Origin: an uncultured Pseudomonadota bacterium
Lineage (GTDB): Bacteria > Myxococcota_A > UBA796 > SXON01
Direction of reading: 5' to 3'
Assembly: GCA_903900265.1 (NCBI GenBank)
Contig: CAIUMM010000175.1
Location: forward strand, 1 to 64,000
DNA length: 64,000 nt
The translations under genes and the position numbers were made by a program. Positions 8,422-18,914 of this stretch are shown here, piece by piece; the stretch's first letter is position 1, and each line of letters begins with the position of its first letter. The notes under the pieces were generated by a model that was given only the letters and a program-made list of their open reading frames with translations, did not search any database and was not told the origin of the DNA.

Positions 8422-9384
8422 ATGAGCGCAGCCCTCCTCGAGTTCGACGAACCCGGTCGCACCCTCCGTCCCGGACACGACGTTCAACCTGGCACGGATG
8501 CTCCTTCGCGCATCGCCGATACGCTGCGCACGCAGGGCATCGACGCGCCGGCTTCGCTGTACAACGAAGCGCTGGTTCTGGCCCGTGACGGCCTGCTGGG
8601 TCCGGCTTCACAGCGGCTGCAGATGTTGTTGTGCCTCGACCCGGATGACGCCGAAGGGCACTTGCTCCTCGCGAAGATCTACGCATCGCAGGGGCGGGCC
8701 GCCGAGGCGCTCTCTAAGCTAGAAGCGGCGATCGAAGCGGGCGCGGTGGCGCCTGCGGGTCTCCGGGATCACCTCGAAGGCTTGATCCGCAACGAACGCC
8801 AGCGGGACGAAGAGCACCGCGCGCGCGTCGCGGCCCGGGAGCAGGGTGAGATCAAGGCGCTGCGTCAGGAGGCCCGCAACCTCCGGTCGGAGACCATTCG
8901 TCTGGAGGCCGAGGTGACCGAGACGCGCCACAGCGAGAAGCTCTGGCGCATCGCCGCGATGGTGGCCGCGAGCTTCACCTTGTGCGTAGGGATCGTGTTC
9001 GCCGCGGTGACGCTGTTCGGCGCGCCTGCGCCGGTCGCTGCGCCGCCTGTAGCCGCTGCGCCGCCTGTCGCGCCGGTGGAGCCTTCCGCGTCGGTCCCCG
9101 ATGCGCCGGTCGCCGCTGCGCATACCGCTACGACCGCCGTTCAGGTCACGCCGCCGACGCTGCAAGAGGAAGCGGCGGGTCCTGCGCCGACCGCGATCGC
9201 GCCCGCCACGAAGGCGCAGCTGCCTGCGACCCACACGGTCACCTCGGGCGACACGCTGTACACGCTCGCGGGCCAGTACTACGGCGACAAGACCCAGTAC
9301 GGCAAGATCAAGGACGCGAACAAGAAGGTGCTGAAGAACGGCATCGCGCTGAAGCTGGGGATGGAGCTCACGATCCCGAAATAG
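8422..9384 (+). CDS. TPR - coiled coil - single TM - LysM protein
   Basis: The protein has 320 residues. Residues 46-108 form TPR-like helices (LYNEALVLARDGLLGPASQRL.., AEGHLLLAKIYASQGRAAEAL). Residues 122-172 are a highly charged coiled coil. A transmembrane segment at about 176-199 leads into a Pro/Ala linker (200-260) and a C-terminal LysM domain (THTVTSGDTLYTLAGQYYGD.., about 265-320). The predicted topology is cytoplasmic TPR and coiled coil, with the LysM outside binding peptidoglycan, so it would tie a cytoplasmic partner to the wall. It follows the acylation operon but has its own promoter-like element. The partner is not identifiable. Confidence 0.82.
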   Translation: MSAALLEFDEPGRTLRPGHDVQPGTDAPSRIADTLRTQGIDAPASLYNEALVLARDGLLGPASQRLQMLLCLDPDDAEGHLLLAKIYASQGRAAEALSKLEAAIEAGAVAPAGLRDHLEGLIRNERQRDEEHRARVAAREQGEIKALRQEARNLRSETIRLEAEVTETRHSEKLWRIAAMVAASFTLCVGIVFAAVTLFGAPAPVAAPPVAAAPPVAPVEPSASVPDAPVAAAHTATTAVQVTPPTLQEEAAGPAPTAIAPATKAQLPATHTVTSGDTLYTLAGQYYGDKTQYGKIKDANKKVLKNGIALKLGMELTIPK

Positions 9385-9399
9385 GGGACGGGCCAAGCG

Positions 9400-10968
9400 C
9401 TACCGAGCGGCTTCGCTCAGCACGTCGCGGAGGTTCCGAGGGAACGCCGGTCCCCACAGCGCGGGGTCGAGGTCCAGGCCCTCGCGGCCGAAGATCAGCA
9501 TCGAATGCCCCTCTGAAAGCGACATTTGCCCGTGGTAACGGTATCCCCCGTTGCTCAGCATCGAGGTCACCACGGGGACCTCGCCGAGCGCGAGCTTGGG
9601 CATCACCCGCAGCGGGTCGGTGATCGGGGACGCGCAGCGCACGAGGACGAGGTCTGGCGCACGCTCCCGAAAATAATCTTCGTCCCAAGCTTTTTCACTC
9701 CGACGACCGGACTGGTGGGCGATGTGGCGGTCGACCAGCCCGGAGAGGTCGAGCACGCTGCCCGGAAACGCCCACCCGAAGCGCCCGATGTCGGACAGCG
9801 CCACCGTCTGAACGCCCGGCGTCTCGGTCGCGGCGACCCCAAGCTGGGCGAGGTAGGCGTGCTCGTACTCGTCGCCATCCTGGCCCACGATCGCGGCCCC
9901 GAGGTTGGCGAGCACCCACGACGCCGCCGCTGCCGCGACCCACACACGGGCACGCGCTGTGCCGGCGCTGATGCCCGCGAGCGTCGCCCCGGCCAACAGC
10001 AGCTCGACGAGGCGTCGCTCTCCGGGCATCCAGTCCCCGCCGCTCCAGACCACGCCCAGCGCCAGCACACCGATGCCTGCGAGCACGTAGCGCGCGGCGA
10101 CGAAGCGGCGCGCCGCCGGCAAGGCGCCCAACAGACCGAGCCCGCCGGTCCCCCAGAGCAGGCCGGCGCCGACGTAGGCGAGGCCTTGCTCCACGTCAGG
10201 CGGCTTGGCATAGTAGGTGTTTGGAACGAGCGCGCCGTAGGTGTACAGCCGGAACGCCTCCATCCCGGCGACGATCGCCGCAAAAGGGAGAGCGACCGCG
10301 GCGACGACGCCGATACGCGCCCGGCCGCCGGATGCGGCGAGGGCGGCGATGACCATCCCGCCGGCCAGCACGCCCTCTGGACGGGTGGCGGCGGCGAGCC
10401 CGAGCAGCACCCCGACGGTCTTGGGGTTCCCCGCGCATAGCGCTGCGGCCGCGGCCGCGTACCAGAGGCCGTACAGCGGGGTCTCGAGCCCAGAGAGCGC
10501 GTAGAACGCCATCGACCCGGACGAAGCGAGCAGGAGACCGGTCACGCCCGCGGCGACGACGGGGTTTCCGCCCGCGGTTCGCACGACGCGCGCGGACAAA
10601 CCGACGAGGATCCCGACGGTGGCGAGATGGCAGAGCGCACCAAGGACGCGGGCCGGGACGATCGGATCCACCGGGAGGTGGACCCAGCTCATCGCCAACA
10701 CCGTCCACAGCAGGTTGGTCATCCCCTCGACGGGAGGCTGGGTCGTGTCGTAGGTCAGCACGCCGGTGTCCAGCGCTGATCGGGCGACGCGGAACGAGAT
10801 CCACGCGTCGTCGACTGCGTGGGCGGGGTTTGCGAAGCGGGCGAGCTGGAGCGCGACCAGCGCCATCGACCCCAGCATCGCGAGACGCACCGGATCCCCG
10901 CCGTTGTCGCTACCCGCGCGCGAATCGTCCACCACAGCACGCTCCGTCTTGGTCAGAGAGCGGGTCAT
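9400..10968 (-). CDS. GT-C fold membrane glycosyltransferase-like protein (AftB-like)
   Basis: The 522-residue protein has about ten hydrophobic segments between residues 30 and 370 and a soluble C-terminal part. Near the N-terminus, DDAWISFRVARSALDTGVL (53-71) and PPVEGMTNLLWT (78-89) match the DDAYISFRYA..G..VEGYTNFLW signature of GT-C polyprenyl-phosphate-dependent transferases, including arabinofuranosyltransferase AftB-like proteins. The first Asp pair is the likely catalytic/metal site. It would transfer a sugar from a lipid-phosphate donor on the outer face of the membrane. It converges with the LysM gene (15 bases between stops) and diverges from the lipoprotein gene. The glycan product is unknown. 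Confidence 0.75.
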   Translation of the reverse strand: MTRSLTKTERAVVDDSRAGSDNGGDPVRLAMLGSMALVALQLARFANPAHAVDDAWISFRVARSALDTGVLTYDTTQPPVEGMTNLLWTVLAMSWVHLPVDPIVPARVLGALCHLATVGILVGLSARVVRTAGGNPVVAAGVTGLLLASSGSMAFYALSGLETPLYGLWYAAAAAALCAGNPKTVGVLLGLAAATRPEGVLAGGMVIAALAASGGRARIGVVAAVALPFAAIVAGMEAFRLYTYGALVPNTYYAKPPDVEQGLAYVGAGLLWGTGGLGLLGALPAARRFVAARYVLAGIGVLALGVVWSGGDWMPGERRLVELLLAGATLAGISAGTARARVWVAAAAASWVLANLGAAIVGQDGDEYEHAYLAQLGVAATETPGVQTVALSDIGRFGWAFPGSVLDLSGLVDRHIAHQSGRRSEKAWDEDYFRERAPDLVLVRCASPITDPLRVMPKLALGEVPVVTSMLSNGGYRYHGQMSLSEGHSMLIFGREGLDLDPALWGPAFPRNLRDVLSEAAR

Positions 10969-11098
10969 CAGCGCTGGCTACGGGCAGGAAAGATGGGGCG
11001 CTCCTCGCTGCATCCTCGCACCTGCCCGGCCGTCCGTCAACCCTGGTCTCTGCGTCTGAGTCCGCGCCCGGATACATCGGCGGCGGAGCGTGTTCCGT

Positions 11099-11806
11099 AT
11101 GCCACGTCGTCGATCTCCTCTTGCTATTGCCCTTCGCGTTGCCGCCTTCGCCGCGGTGATTGCCGGGGGACTCTCCGCTTGCAACACCGCCGGCTTTGAC
11201 GCCGTGTCGATCTCGCCGATCTACGGCTGGACCGACGGTTGCAACACGGTCCGCGTGTCGGGTCACGGCTTCGCCGAAGACGCTACGGTCACGCTCGGCG
11301 CGTTGGAGCTCCCGATCGCTACGCGCGGGGAAGGCATCGACGCCGGCTACTGGATCGAAGGGGTCTTGCCGCCCGCCGCCGCTGCGCGCGCAGGGTACGC
11401 GACCGTTACGGTGAGCTCTGCAGGCGCGACCTCCTCGATCGAAGACGCCTACTACTACGTGGCCTGCCCCGCCGAAGGCAACTTGGAGTCGCTCGACACC
11501 GAGACCGTCGCGGCGTTCCAGAACGTCGCGATGCAAGGCTGCGGGTTGAGCGCGACGCTGCTGGTGCAGCTCACGCCGCGCGGCGGCACCGCCGAAGATG
11601 CCGTGCGCGTGCCGATCACCTCCACCTGCGGCACGGCGTCGACCTCCTTTGTCGCGCCCGACCTCCCGGACAACCTGTACGACGTGCAGCTGGTGAACCC
11701 CGCGGGAGATGTGGTCTTTCCGCCTTATCTTTGCCCCGCTGATCCCACGGACACCGCCGCCGCGCTGTTGTGGTGCCCCACGCTGACCTACGGAGCGGCC
11801 AAATGA
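11099..11806 (+). CDS. Lipoprotein with IPT/TIG-like fold, coupled to a TonB-dependent receptor
   Basis: ATG 11099 gives 235 residues; GTG 11090 is possible but has poorer ribosome-site spacing. The N-terminus MPRRRSPLAIALRV.. ends in the lipobox LSAC (Cys28). Residues 38-110 (VSISPIYGWTDGCNTVRVSG..DATVTLG) read like an IPT/TIG immunoglobulin-like domain. Four later Cys residues could form disulfides. The TGA overlaps the ATG of the receptor gene (ATGA), so the two are probably translated together. A surface or periplasmic lipoprotein paired with an outer-membrane receptor suggests a partner in ligand capture; that is inference. Confidence 0.75.
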   Translation: MPRRRSPLAIALRVAAFAAVIAGGLSACNTAGFDAVSISPIYGWTDGCNTVRVSGHGFAEDATVTLGALELPIATRGEGIDAGYWIEGVLPPAAAARAGYATVTVSSAGATSSIEDAYYYVACPAEGNLESLDTETVAAFQNVAMQGCGLSATLLVQLTPRGGTAEDAVRVPITSTCGTASTSFVAPDLPDNLYDVQLVNPAGDVVFPPYLCPADPTDTAAALLWCPTLTYGAAK

Positions 11807-14604
11807 TCTTCGCTTATGCCAGCGTACTCCACCTGCTCTCGAACGCGATCGTCGCGCCGGCGTATGCGGGCGAGACCGGCAACATCTCCGGCCACGTCGA
11901 AGACGCCGACGGCATCGCTGTACCGGGGGCCTTGATCACCGTGTCCGGCGCGAGCATCGCCGGAGCGATGCAAGCGACGACCAACGAGCAAGGCGACTTT
12001 CGCATCCCCTCGGTGGCGCCGGGCACCCACACCTTGCAGGTCAGCGCGCCGGGATTGAGCCCGGTTCGCGCCGCGGTCACGGTGCGTTTGGATGAAACCA
12101 CCTTCATTCCCTTCAAGTTGCAGATCGGATCGGTCGAGGTCGTCGTCATCGACACGCCGCCGGCGATCGACACCACGCGCACCGCCGTCTCCACCGAGCT
12201 GTCGGCCGAAGCGTTGCAGGATCTGCCCACCGGGCGCAGCTATCAGGACGCGGTGAAGATGCTGCCGGGCGTCTCCGGACGCGTAGACACCCAGAATGGC
12301 GGCCCGAGTCAGGGCAACCCCTCGGTGCGCGGCGAAGGGCAGTATGGCAATAACTACCTCGTGGATGGCATCAGTACGCGGGATCCCGCCACCAAGACCT
12401 TCGGCACCGACGTCAACTTCGACGCCATCGAAGACATCCAAGTCTACACCGACGGCGCGCCCGCGGAGTTCGGTCAGGCCACAGGGATGCTGGTCAACGT
12501 CGTCACCAAAGACGGCGGGGATGAGCACCACGGGAGCGCCGCCTACTACATCGGCAGCAGCTTTTCCTGGGGTACCTACGGCATCCTCGACCCGGACTTG
12601 CACGAAGAGGTCCAGACCGCGAAGCGCTCCTTCCTCGACCACGAGCTGTCGCTGACCGCCGGCGGGCCGATCCTGAAGGAGAAGCTTTGGTACTTTGCGT
12701 CTGCCGATCTTTCGATGGGCAGCACGGTGTACGAGGGCGCTGACCCCGATTTCCCCTCCGCGGTGCGCTCCGGCGGCGGATTCGCAAAACTGTCTTGGTT
12801 CATCAACCCGAACCTCTCGCTGCGCTACCAGTTCAACGGCCAGATCTCCGATGTCTCCAACAACGAGACCAGCGACCAGTTCCTGCCCGAGTCCCAGTCG
12901 CACCACGCGAGCGATGACCTCGGCCACCAGCTGACGCTGAAGTGGTTGCCGTCGGCGATGGGCGAGCTCCAAGTCCAGGCGTTGTACCAGAACGGCCATG
13001 TGCGGGTCTCGCCGGAGTCGGGGGAGACCGAGACCGCCGGAACGCTGAACCTCGACAGCGGCGTGTACTCGGGCAACTACACGACCTTGGACGAGAACAC
13101 GCGCTCCCGAGCGGGCGGCTCGGTCAAGTACATGCAGCTGGCGAGCGGCGCGAGCGGTCAGCATCGCATGAAGGTGGGCGCCGAACTGTGGCGGTTGTAC
13201 GAAGATCGTGCGCTGACGTACACCGGCCCGGATGAAGGCTACCTGTACTATTCTCAGCCCGACGAAGGCTATCCCTGCGTCACCGAAGACCACTCGGACT
13301 GCTACGGCTACACCGCCTACGCGCAGGCGGGGACCATCGGCCACGCGGCGATCGTCGCCAGCGCGTTCGCGCAGGATGACTGGCAACCTACGCCGGTTTT
13401 GAGCATGAACGGCGGCGCTCGCGTAGACCGCGAGACCCTGCAAAACAGCTCCGGCGCGGTGGTGGTGGACTCGTGGATGTTCTCGCCGCGCCTCGGGATG
13501 TCGCTGGACGCGACGCACGACAAAAAGACCCTCGTGACCTTGAACGTCGGCCGCTACTATGACCTCTCTGGCAACACCTTCGCGGATTGGGGCGACACCC
13601 GCAGCGCCTTTGTGTACAAGCAGTACACCTACGATCCGCAGACCGACCAATACGTCCTGACCTACGAGCAGAACCCCGAGACCACGGCGAGCGTGTACTG
13701 CAACGAGCAGAGCCTCTCGCAGCTCTCGGACGCCGACCGTGCCGCGGCCGAGTCCGGGTGCAACGGTCCGCTTCGTCCCTACCATATGGACAAGCTCGTC
13801 GTCGGCGTAGAGCGCGAGATCCTGCCGCTCTTCGTGGTCGGCCTGCGCGGCATCGTCTCGCAGACCGTCGACATCCCTGAAGACGTGAACGTCGACGACA
13901 ACTACTTCCTGATCACCAACCCCACCGCCAAGCGCCGGGACTACGGGGCGCTGGAGCTCACCGCGACCCGTCGCTTTGACCGTCACTGGCAGGTGCTCGC
14001 CAGCTACACGTACTCGCAGGCCAAGGGCACGATGCCCGGCCAGTTTGAGGTGGCCTCCGGCGGCCAGTTTGGGTCCAACGGCAACGAGGTCGGCGTCTAC
14101 GACGACGACGTGAACGACAAGGCCACCCGCACCGGGTACTTCGACTCGGGCTTTGGCTCTTACCTCGACGGGCTCTCTGGCTTGGGCACCGGCTCCGACG
14201 ACGCCGGCTACTACGGGTACTTGCCGTACCACAGCTTTCACTCGGTCAAGGTCAACGGCAGCTACACCTTCAACTTCGGCACCACGCTGGGCCTCGTGTA
14301 CGAGTTCGACTCCGGTCACGCCTGGCAGAAGCGTGCGTTCACCGAGACGTACCAAGACTACTACAGCTTCACCGAGGGCCGGGGCAGCCGCTTCATGCCG
14401 GCGGTCAACTACGTCGACCTGCACATCGCGCATCGGATCGACCTGAAGCACGGGCGCTCGGCGGAGCTGAACGTCGACGTGTTCAACGTCGCGGACTTCA
14501 AGACGCCGATCACCTACTACGAGAACGACAACGCGAACTTTGGCCTGACGCTGTACCGGCAGGCGCCGCGTTCGGTGCGGGCGGGGCTGAAGGTCACGTA
14601 CTGA
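11803..14604 (+). CDS. TonB-dependent outer-membrane receptor with CarboxypepD_reg-like domain
   Basis: ATG 11803 overlaps the lipoprotein stop and begins a signal peptide (MIFAYASVLHLLSNAIVAPAYA). The protein has 933 residues. Residues 27-110 form a carboxypeptidase-regulatory-like beta domain (GNISGHVEDADGIAVPGALITV..). The plug follows at about 125-245 (SAEALQDLPTGRSYQDAVKMLPG.., NNYLVDGIS), and the rest is a beta-barrel ending in a terminal Tyr (RAGLKVTY), normal for outer-membrane insertion. The CarboxypepD_reg plus plug layout is that of Oar/SusC-like receptors. These import ligands with energy from TonB or serve in surface functions. The substrate is unknown. Confidence 0.93.
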   Translation: MIFAYASVLHLLSNAIVAPAYAGETGNISGHVEDADGIAVPGALITVSGASIAGAMQATTNEQGDFRIPSVAPGTHTLQVSAPGLSPVRAAVTVRLDETTFIPFKLQIGSVEVVVIDTPPAIDTTRTAVSTELSAEALQDLPTGRSYQDAVKMLPGVSGRVDTQNGGPSQGNPSVRGEGQYGNNYLVDGISTRDPATKTFGTDVNFDAIEDIQVYTDGAPAEFGQATGMLVNVVTKDGGDEHHGSAAYYIGSSFSWGTYGILDPDLHEEVQTAKRSFLDHELSLTAGGPILKEKLWYFASADLSMGSTVYEGADPDFPSAVRSGGGFAKLSWFINPNLSLRYQFNGQISDVSNNETSDQFLPESQSHHASDDLGHQLTLKWLPSAMGELQVQALYQNGHVRVSPESGETETAGTLNLDSGVYSGNYTTLDENTRSRAGGSVKYMQLASGASGQHRMKVGAELWRLYEDRALTYTGPDEGYLYYSQPDEGYPCVTEDHSDCYGYTAYAQAGTIGHAAIVASAFAQDDWQPTPVLSMNGGARVDRETLQNSSGAVVVDSWMFSPRLGMSLDATHDKKTLVTLNVGRYYDLSGNTFADWGDTRSAFVYKQYTYDPQTDQYVLTYEQNPETTASVYCNEQSLSQLSDADRAAAESGCNGPLRPYHMDKLVVGVEREILPLFVVGLRGIVSQTVDIPEDVNVDDNYFLITNPTAKRRDYGALELTATRRFDRHWQVLASYTYSQAKGTMPGQFEVASGGQFGSNGNEVGVYDDDVNDKATRTGYFDSGFGSYLDGLSGLGTGSDDAGYYGYLPYHSFHSVKVNGSYTFNFGTTLGLVYEFDSGHAWQKRAFTETYQDYYSFTEGRGSRFMPAVNYVDLHIAHRIDLKHGRSAELNVDVFNVADFKTPITYYENDNANFGLTLYRQAPRSVRAGLKVTY

Positions 14605-14703
14605 ACGGTGCGGTGAGCTCGCGCGTGAGCCGGGCGTGAGCTCGGGCTGAGTTTGCACGGGCGAGGGCAAGCGCAACGCGCCGCGCCAGCGTAGAAGCCC
14701 GCT

Positions 14704-16104
<1,401 letters not shown>

Positions 16105-16105
16105 C

Positions 16106-17167
16106 TTAGGGTTTGGTGATCGCGGCTGCCCTGTCTGGCGTGGTCCCGGCGCACAGCGCGTCTAACTGCCACTCGTCGACGGGCGCAGGCGCGTTGGGGG
16201 ACACGTGCTCGGCCGCTTGGGCGATGACGGAAGCCCGGCGGGCGTTGACCTCGGGACCCCAGATCGCGTAGTCCGCGCAGAGCTGAGCGCGATGTTCAGC
16301 GAGCTGCGCGCGCACGGCCTCGCCGACGCTCGGCCGGTAGTTCGGCGGGTTGTAGACTTCGTCTACTGCTTCGTCGATCCAGTCCACCCATCGAAAGGGC
16401 GTAGCGAGCACGACGCAGCCGTCTGAGTCGCGCTGCAACGGGCTCTCTGGGGTGAGCAGCTGGGTGTAGAAGCGGTAGCCGTCCCAGTTTGCGGCGAGAT
16501 CGGCGTAGCTGAACACCCCCGAGGTGAGCAGGCCGTAGCCGCCCCGCTCGCTGGCTGTGCCCCATTGCACCGCGCGATCGGTCTGGCGCCCCCGCTTGGA
16601 CGCCATGTAGTAGTCGTAGCCTTGGGCCCAGAAGTGATCGGGCTTGTCGGTGCCCATCAGGATGTTGGCGATGCGCACCGTGCTGCACACCCCGACGGTG
16701 CCGAGCACCAGCGCATCTCGGGGGCGAAGGTCATGGTAGATGTCGTCAAACGCGCCGTGCTCGCGACGGTCCACCCGCGGGTCGGTCTCGAGCCAGGCGG
16801 CGTAGGCCCCGTAGCCGAGACCGGCGAATTCGCCGCGTTCGGGCACGTAGGTCGGGAACGCGGTCTGCTTGAAGACGTCCTCTGCGAGCACGCGGCGCGT
16901 GCGCTCGACCGTAGCCTTGCAGTGGGTCTGCTGGTTGGTCTTCCAGAGCGCGCGGATCAGCAGCTCGTCCACCCGCTCATCGGCGTCGAGCGCGGCGTCC
17001 CGGAGCGGCACCAGCCGGTCGGTGAGCTGATCGGTCTCGTAGGCGTGTGCAAGCGCGGGCGCGAGCAGCCCGATGCTCGCTACGCCGGCGAGCGCCACGC
17101 CTGTGCTGCGTTGGGAAGCAGGGTTTGTGTACCGAAATTGCACGCGCGTCGTCATCCAACTACTCAT
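16106..17167 (-). CDS. Exported protein of unknown function
   Basis: ATG 17167 gives about 353 residues with a signal peptide ending ..VASIGLLAPALAHA before YETDQL. Distinctive blocks are GTVGVCSTVRIANILMG, DKPDHFWAQGYDYYMASKRG and GYGLLTSGVFSYADLAANWDGYRFYTQLL; the His/Asp/Tyr-rich DKPDHFWAQG block looks functional. I do not recognise the family. The mature part has four Cys and is rich in Asp/Glu/Arg, consistent with a periplasmic protein. It is divergent from an unknown cytoplasmic gene starting at 17277 and convergent with the helicase. A start further upstream would overlap that gene's promoter region, so the internal ATG is preferred. Confidence 0.7.
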   Translation of the reverse strand: MSSWMTTRVQFRYTNPASQRSTGVALAGVASIGLLAPALAHAYETDQLTDRLVPLRDAALDADERVDELLIRALWKTNQQTHCKATVERTRRVLAEDVFKQTAFPTYVPERGEFAGLGYGAYAAWLETDPRVDRREHGAFDDIYHDLRPRDALVLGTVGVCSTVRIANILMGTDKPDHFWAQGYDYYMASKRGRQTDRAVQWGTASERGGYGLLTSGVFSYADLAANWDGYRFYTQLLTPESPLQRDSDGCVVLATPFRWVDWIDEAVDEVYNPPNYRPSVGEAVRAQLAEHRAQLCADYAIWGPEVNARRASVIAQAAEHVSPNAPAPVDEWQLDALCAGTTPDRAAAITKP

Positions 17168-17276
17168 GTATGCACGCGCGTCGGTACGTCTTCCTTCACC
17201 GCGATCGCACGGCGAGAATCGCACCGCAGACGAACGCCCGTGTACGTATCGATGCGAGCGGGATATTCGCCGCACC

Positions 17277-18224
17277 ATGCACGCCTTCGGCTACTGCTTT
17301 GACACGCTGGATCCCCAGAACCCTGACCGCCTCTGCCGCGGCCGCGAACGCTGGATCGAGCCCGTTCTTGACCCCAACGACGCCTACCCCGAGCGCGTAC
17401 ACCGTCTCGTGGTCAGCGGCGCAGACTTTTCGGACGACAGCGCCCGGGACGCGACGCGCGGGCTGACCGAAGCGGGCGTGACCGCTGAGGCGCTGCTCAA
17501 AGCGATTTTTCCGCGGCGCCACGTCCATGCCTTCCGGGAGGTTGGCGATCCGCTGGCGCTGCCGGCCGAGCTGCTGCTCGAAGAGGACTGGGACTATGCG
17601 CCGATGGGCGGCTTGCGCCGCACGCCGGCGGTGCGCTGGCTGGCGCCGATGGTCAAGGAGGACGCGGACGCGTGGATGCTCGGCGAGTATCGTCACGGCG
17701 ACCGCGCTGGCCGCGCTGCGCCCAAGGCGGACGGGTTCCTGATCGACGCCAAGGTCGGGGACGCGGAGTCCCTTGAAAAGCTCAACGACGCGCTGTTTCA
17801 GCTGGTCGGGTTCTCGGATCCGGACGGTCGCCCGGCGTTGTTCTACAACGCGATGGGCATCCCGGCGGTGCTGAAGCACTGCCGCGCGGTGGTGCTCTTT
17901 CACCTCGACAAGCACGGCCCGGCGTTCATCGTGTACAGCAGCGCCCCGCTCGACGTGGCCGATGCGCTGTTGGAGGTGGCGCGGAAGGCCAAGAGCTTCC
18001 CGGTGCCGTTCAGCATCCCGCCGATGCTCGCACGTTGGGATCGCGCGCTCTATGAGCTGCGCATGGGCTGGGACGCCGATGCCGACGGGCCTTTTCCGGT
18101 GCCTCCGGCAGAAGATGCAGGCGGACGTTGGTCCGCGCGGCGGCGTAGCTCTGGGCGCTCGGGGGCGAATGAAGAGACCGCTGCGACCGAGGGCGGAGAT
18201 CCGGCGGACGAAGGCGAAGAGTAG
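17277..18224 (+). CDS. Conserved-looking cytoplasmic protein of unknown function
   Basis: ATG 17277 gives 315 residues, and the frame beyond it has clean protein-like composition. No signal peptide or membrane segment is seen. The central part (about 130-265) alternates hydrophobic strands and helices, with DGFLIDAKVGDAESLEKLNDALFQLVGFS and RAVVLFHLDKHGPAFIVYSSAPLD. The DAKVGD and DPDGRPALFYN stretches are possible active-site loops, but I cannot match them to a family. The last 45 residues are Arg/Ser then Glu/Asp-rich and probably disordered. It is divergent from the exported protein gene and convergent with the receiver gene. Confidence 0.65.
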   Translation: MHAFGYCFDTLDPQNPDRLCRGRERWIEPVLDPNDAYPERVHRLVVSGADFSDDSARDATRGLTEAGVTAEALLKAIFPRRHVHAFREVGDPLALPAELLLEEDWDYAPMGGLRRTPAVRWLAPMVKEDADAWMLGEYRHGDRAGRAAPKADGFLIDAKVGDAESLEKLNDALFQLVGFSDPDGRPALFYNAMGIPAVLKHCRAVVLFHLDKHGPAFIVYSSAPLDVADALLEVARKAKSFPVPFSIPPMLARWDRALYELRMGWDADADGPFPVPPAEDAGGRWSARRRSSGRSGANEETAATEGGDPADEGEE

Positions 18225-18247
18225 GCGCAGCGTCCGACCCCACAGGG

Positions 18248-18805
18248 TCAGCGATGCTGCTGCTCGGCGATCGCGACTACGCGCGTGCAGGCGTCGTGCA
18301 GCACGGGATCTTCGGCGAACAGCGCAGCCTCTGCGACGAGGATCGCGCGCAAGGCGGTCGCCTCAGGGAGCGACTGGCAGCGCGCCGCGCTGATGAGGAT
18401 GCCGCGCGCGAGGCGCTCGCGCTCCCGAACGCGCCCCCGCGCCGCCGCGCCGCGCACGGCGTCGTACACGTCCCGCACGCGCAGCGGCTTCAGCAGCACG
18501 TCTTCGGCCCCGGCCTGGAGCGTCGCGATGGCCGTGGGGACGGAGAGGCTGGCCGCGGTGGCGAGCAGCCCGCAGCCGTACTCTCGAAATTGGGTGAAGA
18601 CCTGCGCTGCTTCGCCGTCGGGGAGCGCGATCTCGCAGATCACGACGTCGTAGCGCTCTACCGTCCACGCGACCCGCGCCGCAGCCACGGTTCCTACCGC
18701 AGTGACGACCATGCCGCGCCCGCGCAGGTACTCGTGCAGCAGCTCGCGCACCGGTAGCGTGGGGTCAACGAGCAGGACGCGAATCGGCTGGTGGGCGGCG
18801 GACAC
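18248..18805 (-). CDS. Response-regulator receiver with Glu at the phospho-acceptor position
   Basis: The 185-residue protein has an N-terminal receiver fold (8-122): VLLVDP (acidic Asp14), switch Thr83 (LLATAAS) and LLKPLR (Lys106) are in place. The strand that should end in the phospho-acceptor Asp reads DVVICEIALPDG, so the acceptor position is Glu58. Glu often mimics the phosphorylated state, so this receiver may be permanently on or bind a partner without phosphorylation. The C-terminal 60 residues are helical with no recognised DNA-binding or enzymatic domain. No kinase gene is adjacent. The receiver call is firm; the consequence of Glu58 is inference. Confidence 0.82.
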   Translation of the reverse strand: MSAAHQPIRVLLVDPTLPVRELLHEYLRGRGMVVTAVGTVAAARVAWTVERYDVVICEIALPDGEAAQVFTQFREYGCGLLATAASLSVPTAIATLQAGAEDVLLKPLRVRDVYDAVRGAAARGRVRERERLARGILISAARCQSLPEATALRAILVAEAALFAEDPVLHDACTRVVAIAEQQHR

Positions 18806-18914
18806 CGAGCCGTTCTAATCCGCTCGGAGGGCCGCGCGGGGCTTCGGTCCGATGTCGCGATCCCCCACCTCCTCTCCCGAGGTGCTACGCTCTACAGCGG
18901 GAGCACCTGCACGC

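Noticed and set aside
14605-14703. GAGCTC repeats after the receptor gene as a terminator
   Set aside because: The arms repeat in direct rather than clean inverted form and there is no T-tract.
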